Shown: piece by piece, positions 62,825-64,000 of the stretch
Layout: every line of letters starts with the position of its first letter
How positions within the stretch are numbered: the stretch's first letter is position 1
Notes under the pieces: generated by a model
What the model saw: only the letters and a program-made list of their open reading frames with translations
Databases searched by the model: none
What the model was told of the DNA's origin: nothing
From: Cyclobacteriaceae bacterium
GTDB lineage: Bacteria; Bacteroidota; Bacteroidia; Cytophagales; Cyclobacteriaceae
Direction of reading: 5' to 3'
DNA length: 64,000 nt
NCBI GenBank assembly: GCA_022842845.1
Contig: JALHOT010000001.1
Location: 212,515 to 276,514 of the forward strand
Program-made: the position numbers and the translations under genes

Positions 62825-63079
62825 ATGTTTTTAAATTTCATTATCAGTAAGCTGCCGTTAAAGCAGCAAGTCGATTACATCAGGAAGAAGGCTATTTACC
62901 TGGGCACACGTAACAATAAAAATAGAACTCCACATTTGTATATGCTTGGCCAGCAAATCGCTGAAATACTTTTTGAAGGCGATGATCAAAATAAAAAACC
63001 CGAGAACTTGATTTGGCTCCCGGGTCTTCAACAATTAGAATCACATTTAGAAAAGGAATTTAAATCCTCTTCATTCTAA
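62825..63079 (+). CDS. Short conserved-looking protein of unknown function
   Basis: The 84-residue protein is soluble and shows K-Q-Q-V-D-Y-I-R-K-K-A, L-Y-M-L-G-Q-Q-I-A-E and E-N-L-I-W-L-P-G-L-Q-Q-L-E, which has the feel of a conserved small protein. The reading frame overlaps a sucD terminator (62988-63025) on the minus strand and it ends two bases before the sucD stop codon. Function unknown; a spurious frame is possible but composition looks protein-like. Confidence 0.55.
   Translation: MFLNFIISKLPLKQQVDYIRKKAIYLGTRNNKNRTPHLYMLGQQIAEILFEGDDQNKKPENLIWLPGLQQLESHLEKEFKSSSF
62988..63025 (-). terminator. sucD-side terminator inside the convergent small gene
   Basis: On the minus strand ACCCGGGAG and TTCTCGGGT can pair over nine positions (two G-U pairs) around a 10-base loop and are followed by TTTTTATTTT. 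It lies about 55 bases past the sucD stop and within the plus-strand small gene. Confidence 0.55.
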
Positions 63080-63080
63080 A

Positions 63081-63959
63081 TTATTTCTTCTTTAAAGCTT
63101 TCAACATGGTGTCTCCTATTTCGGCAGGAGATTCCACTACGTGGATACCACACTCACGCATAATGGCCATTTTAGCAGCGGCTGTATCTTCAGCACCACC
63201 AATAATTGCACCTGCATGCCCCATACGTCTTCCCGGAGGTGCGGTTTGACCAGCAATAAAGCCGACCACTGGCTTCTTATTGCCATTTTCCTTAATCCAT
63301 CGAGCCGCCACAGGTTCATAATTTCCTCCAATTTCTCCAATCATCACGATCGCTTCAGTTTCCGGATCATTCATCAGCATTTCTACAGCATCCTTAGTAG
63401 GGGTACCAATGATGGGGTCACCACCTATACCAATGGCGGTTGTAATACCCAAGCCTGCTTTTACTATCTGATCAGCTGCTTCATAGGTTAAAGTACCTGA
63501 CTTAGACACGATGCCTATGCTTCCCTTCTTAAATACAAAACCAGGCATGATACCCACTTTAGCTTCACCCGGAGTGATAACACCAGGGCAGTTAGGGCCT
63601 ATCAGGGTCACATTCTTTCCCTTGATATACTTCTTTGCCAACATCATATCCTTCACAGGAATACCCTCGGTGATGGCAATAATTACCTTAATACCCGCAT
63701 CGGCAGCCTCCATAATGGCATCGGCTGCAAAAGCTGGTGGCACAAAAATGATGGTTACGTCAGCTCCGGTTTTATCAACAGCCTGTTTCACAGTATCAAA
63801 AACGGGGCGCCCCAAATGTTCAGTACCTCCTTTGCCTGGTGTAACACCACCGACCACATTAGTTCCGTATTCTATCATTTGACCAGCATGGAAAGTGCCC
63901 TCCGAACCGGTAAAACCCTGAACAATAACCCGTGAATTTTTATTGACCAAAACGCTCAT
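63081..63959 (-). CDS. sucD: Succinyl-CoA synthetase, alpha subunit
   Basis: From the ATG at 63959 (M-S-V-L-V-N-K) the protein has 292 residues. It has a CoA-binding N-domain ([12 protein letters not shown]), a [10 protein letters not shown] motif and the active-site His in [10 protein letters not shown]. With the beta subunit it interconverts succinyl-CoA and succinate, making ATP or GTP. The beta gene is not in the window. A TATTTTTG box lies 22 bases upstream. Confidence 0.96.
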   Translation of the reverse strand: MSVLVNKNSRVIVQGFTGSEGTFHAGQMIEYGTNVVGGVTPGKGGTEHLGRPVFDTVKQAVDKTGADVTIIFVPPAFAADAIMEAADAGIKVIIAITEGIPVKDMMLAKKYIKGKNVTLIGPNCPGVITPGEAKVGIMPGFVFKKGSIGIVSKSGTLTYEAADQIVKAGLGITTAIGIGGDPIIGTPTKDAVEMLMNDPETEAIVMIGEIGGNYEPVAARWIKENGNKKPVVGFIAGQTAPPGRRMGHAGAIIGGAEDTAAAKMAIMRECGIHVVESPAEIGDTMLKALKKK

Positions 63960-63980
63960 ACTGCTGATTTTAAGTGTCCA

Positions 63981-63988
63981 CAAAAATA
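63981..63988 (-). promoter_or_regulatory. -7 promoter box of sucD
   Basis: On the minus strand TATTTTTG matches TAnnTTTG and lies 21 bases before the sucD ATG. The -33 region would lie beyond the window end. Confidence 0.45.
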
Positions 63989-64000
63989 TAAGATTCTATT

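Overview
The window looks like a chromosomal segment of a Bacteroidota bacterium, probably of the Cytophagia/Cytophagales. The evidence is a PorZ-like type IX secretion protein with a type-A sorting domain, TAnnTTTG-type promoter boxes, atpD-atpC apart from other ATP synthase genes, an archaeal/eukaryal-type prolyl-tRNA synthetase, a DUF1599/BT_3928-like operon, folP next to the diadenylate cyclase gene, and many exported proteins whose signal peptides end in A-Q. Order-level placement is an inference. I found no rRNA, tRNA, CRISPR array, prophage or transposase gene.

Layout. 1-5.5 kb: the end of a WG-repeat protein, small envelope proteins, a TM2-domain protein, and a tightly overlapped minus-strand operon (LolA-like, exported YidD-like, two related TPR/membrane proteins). 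5.5-12.8 kb: atpDC, a histidine kinase/SDR pair, a NatAB-like ABC exporter and an exported beta-rich protein. 12.9-17.5 kb: dnaJ, a four-helix-bundle gene flanked by inverted repeats, grpE, obgE, adk and hpt. 17.6-31.4 kb: peptidases (M42 and two M28), upp, serine dehydratase alpha chain, two paralogous Cys-motif proteins, gcvP, a hydrolase/ECF sigma/membrane protein operon, the relic of a third M28 gene, and a DoxX protein. 31.5-43.3 kb: an M16 peptidase, proS, two envelope proteins, aroK/BT_3928-like/DUF1599, folP and cdaA. 43.5-47.6 kb: a VWA / MoxR-like AAA / AlbA_2 gene triad and a DUF547 protein. 47.9-56 kb: an FAD reductase plus membrane polyferredoxin pair, a sensor kinase abutting glycosyltransferase genes, and a GT-C enzyme. 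55.9-64 kb: recO, porZ, tdk, a ferredoxin, unknown proteins, phoH-like and sucD.

Most genes are housekeeping. The points of most interest are: a 26-residue M28 tail with 11 silent and no amino-acid differences from its intact neighbour; a four-helix-bundle gene between dnaJ and grpE inside inverted arms, with gene-less repeats of similar style in three other gaps; a strong gcvP-side terminator that also encodes the signal peptide of the next gene; the exported YidD operon; and the VWA/AAA/AlbA_2 and reductase/polyferredoxin modules, whose jobs are not evident from sequence.
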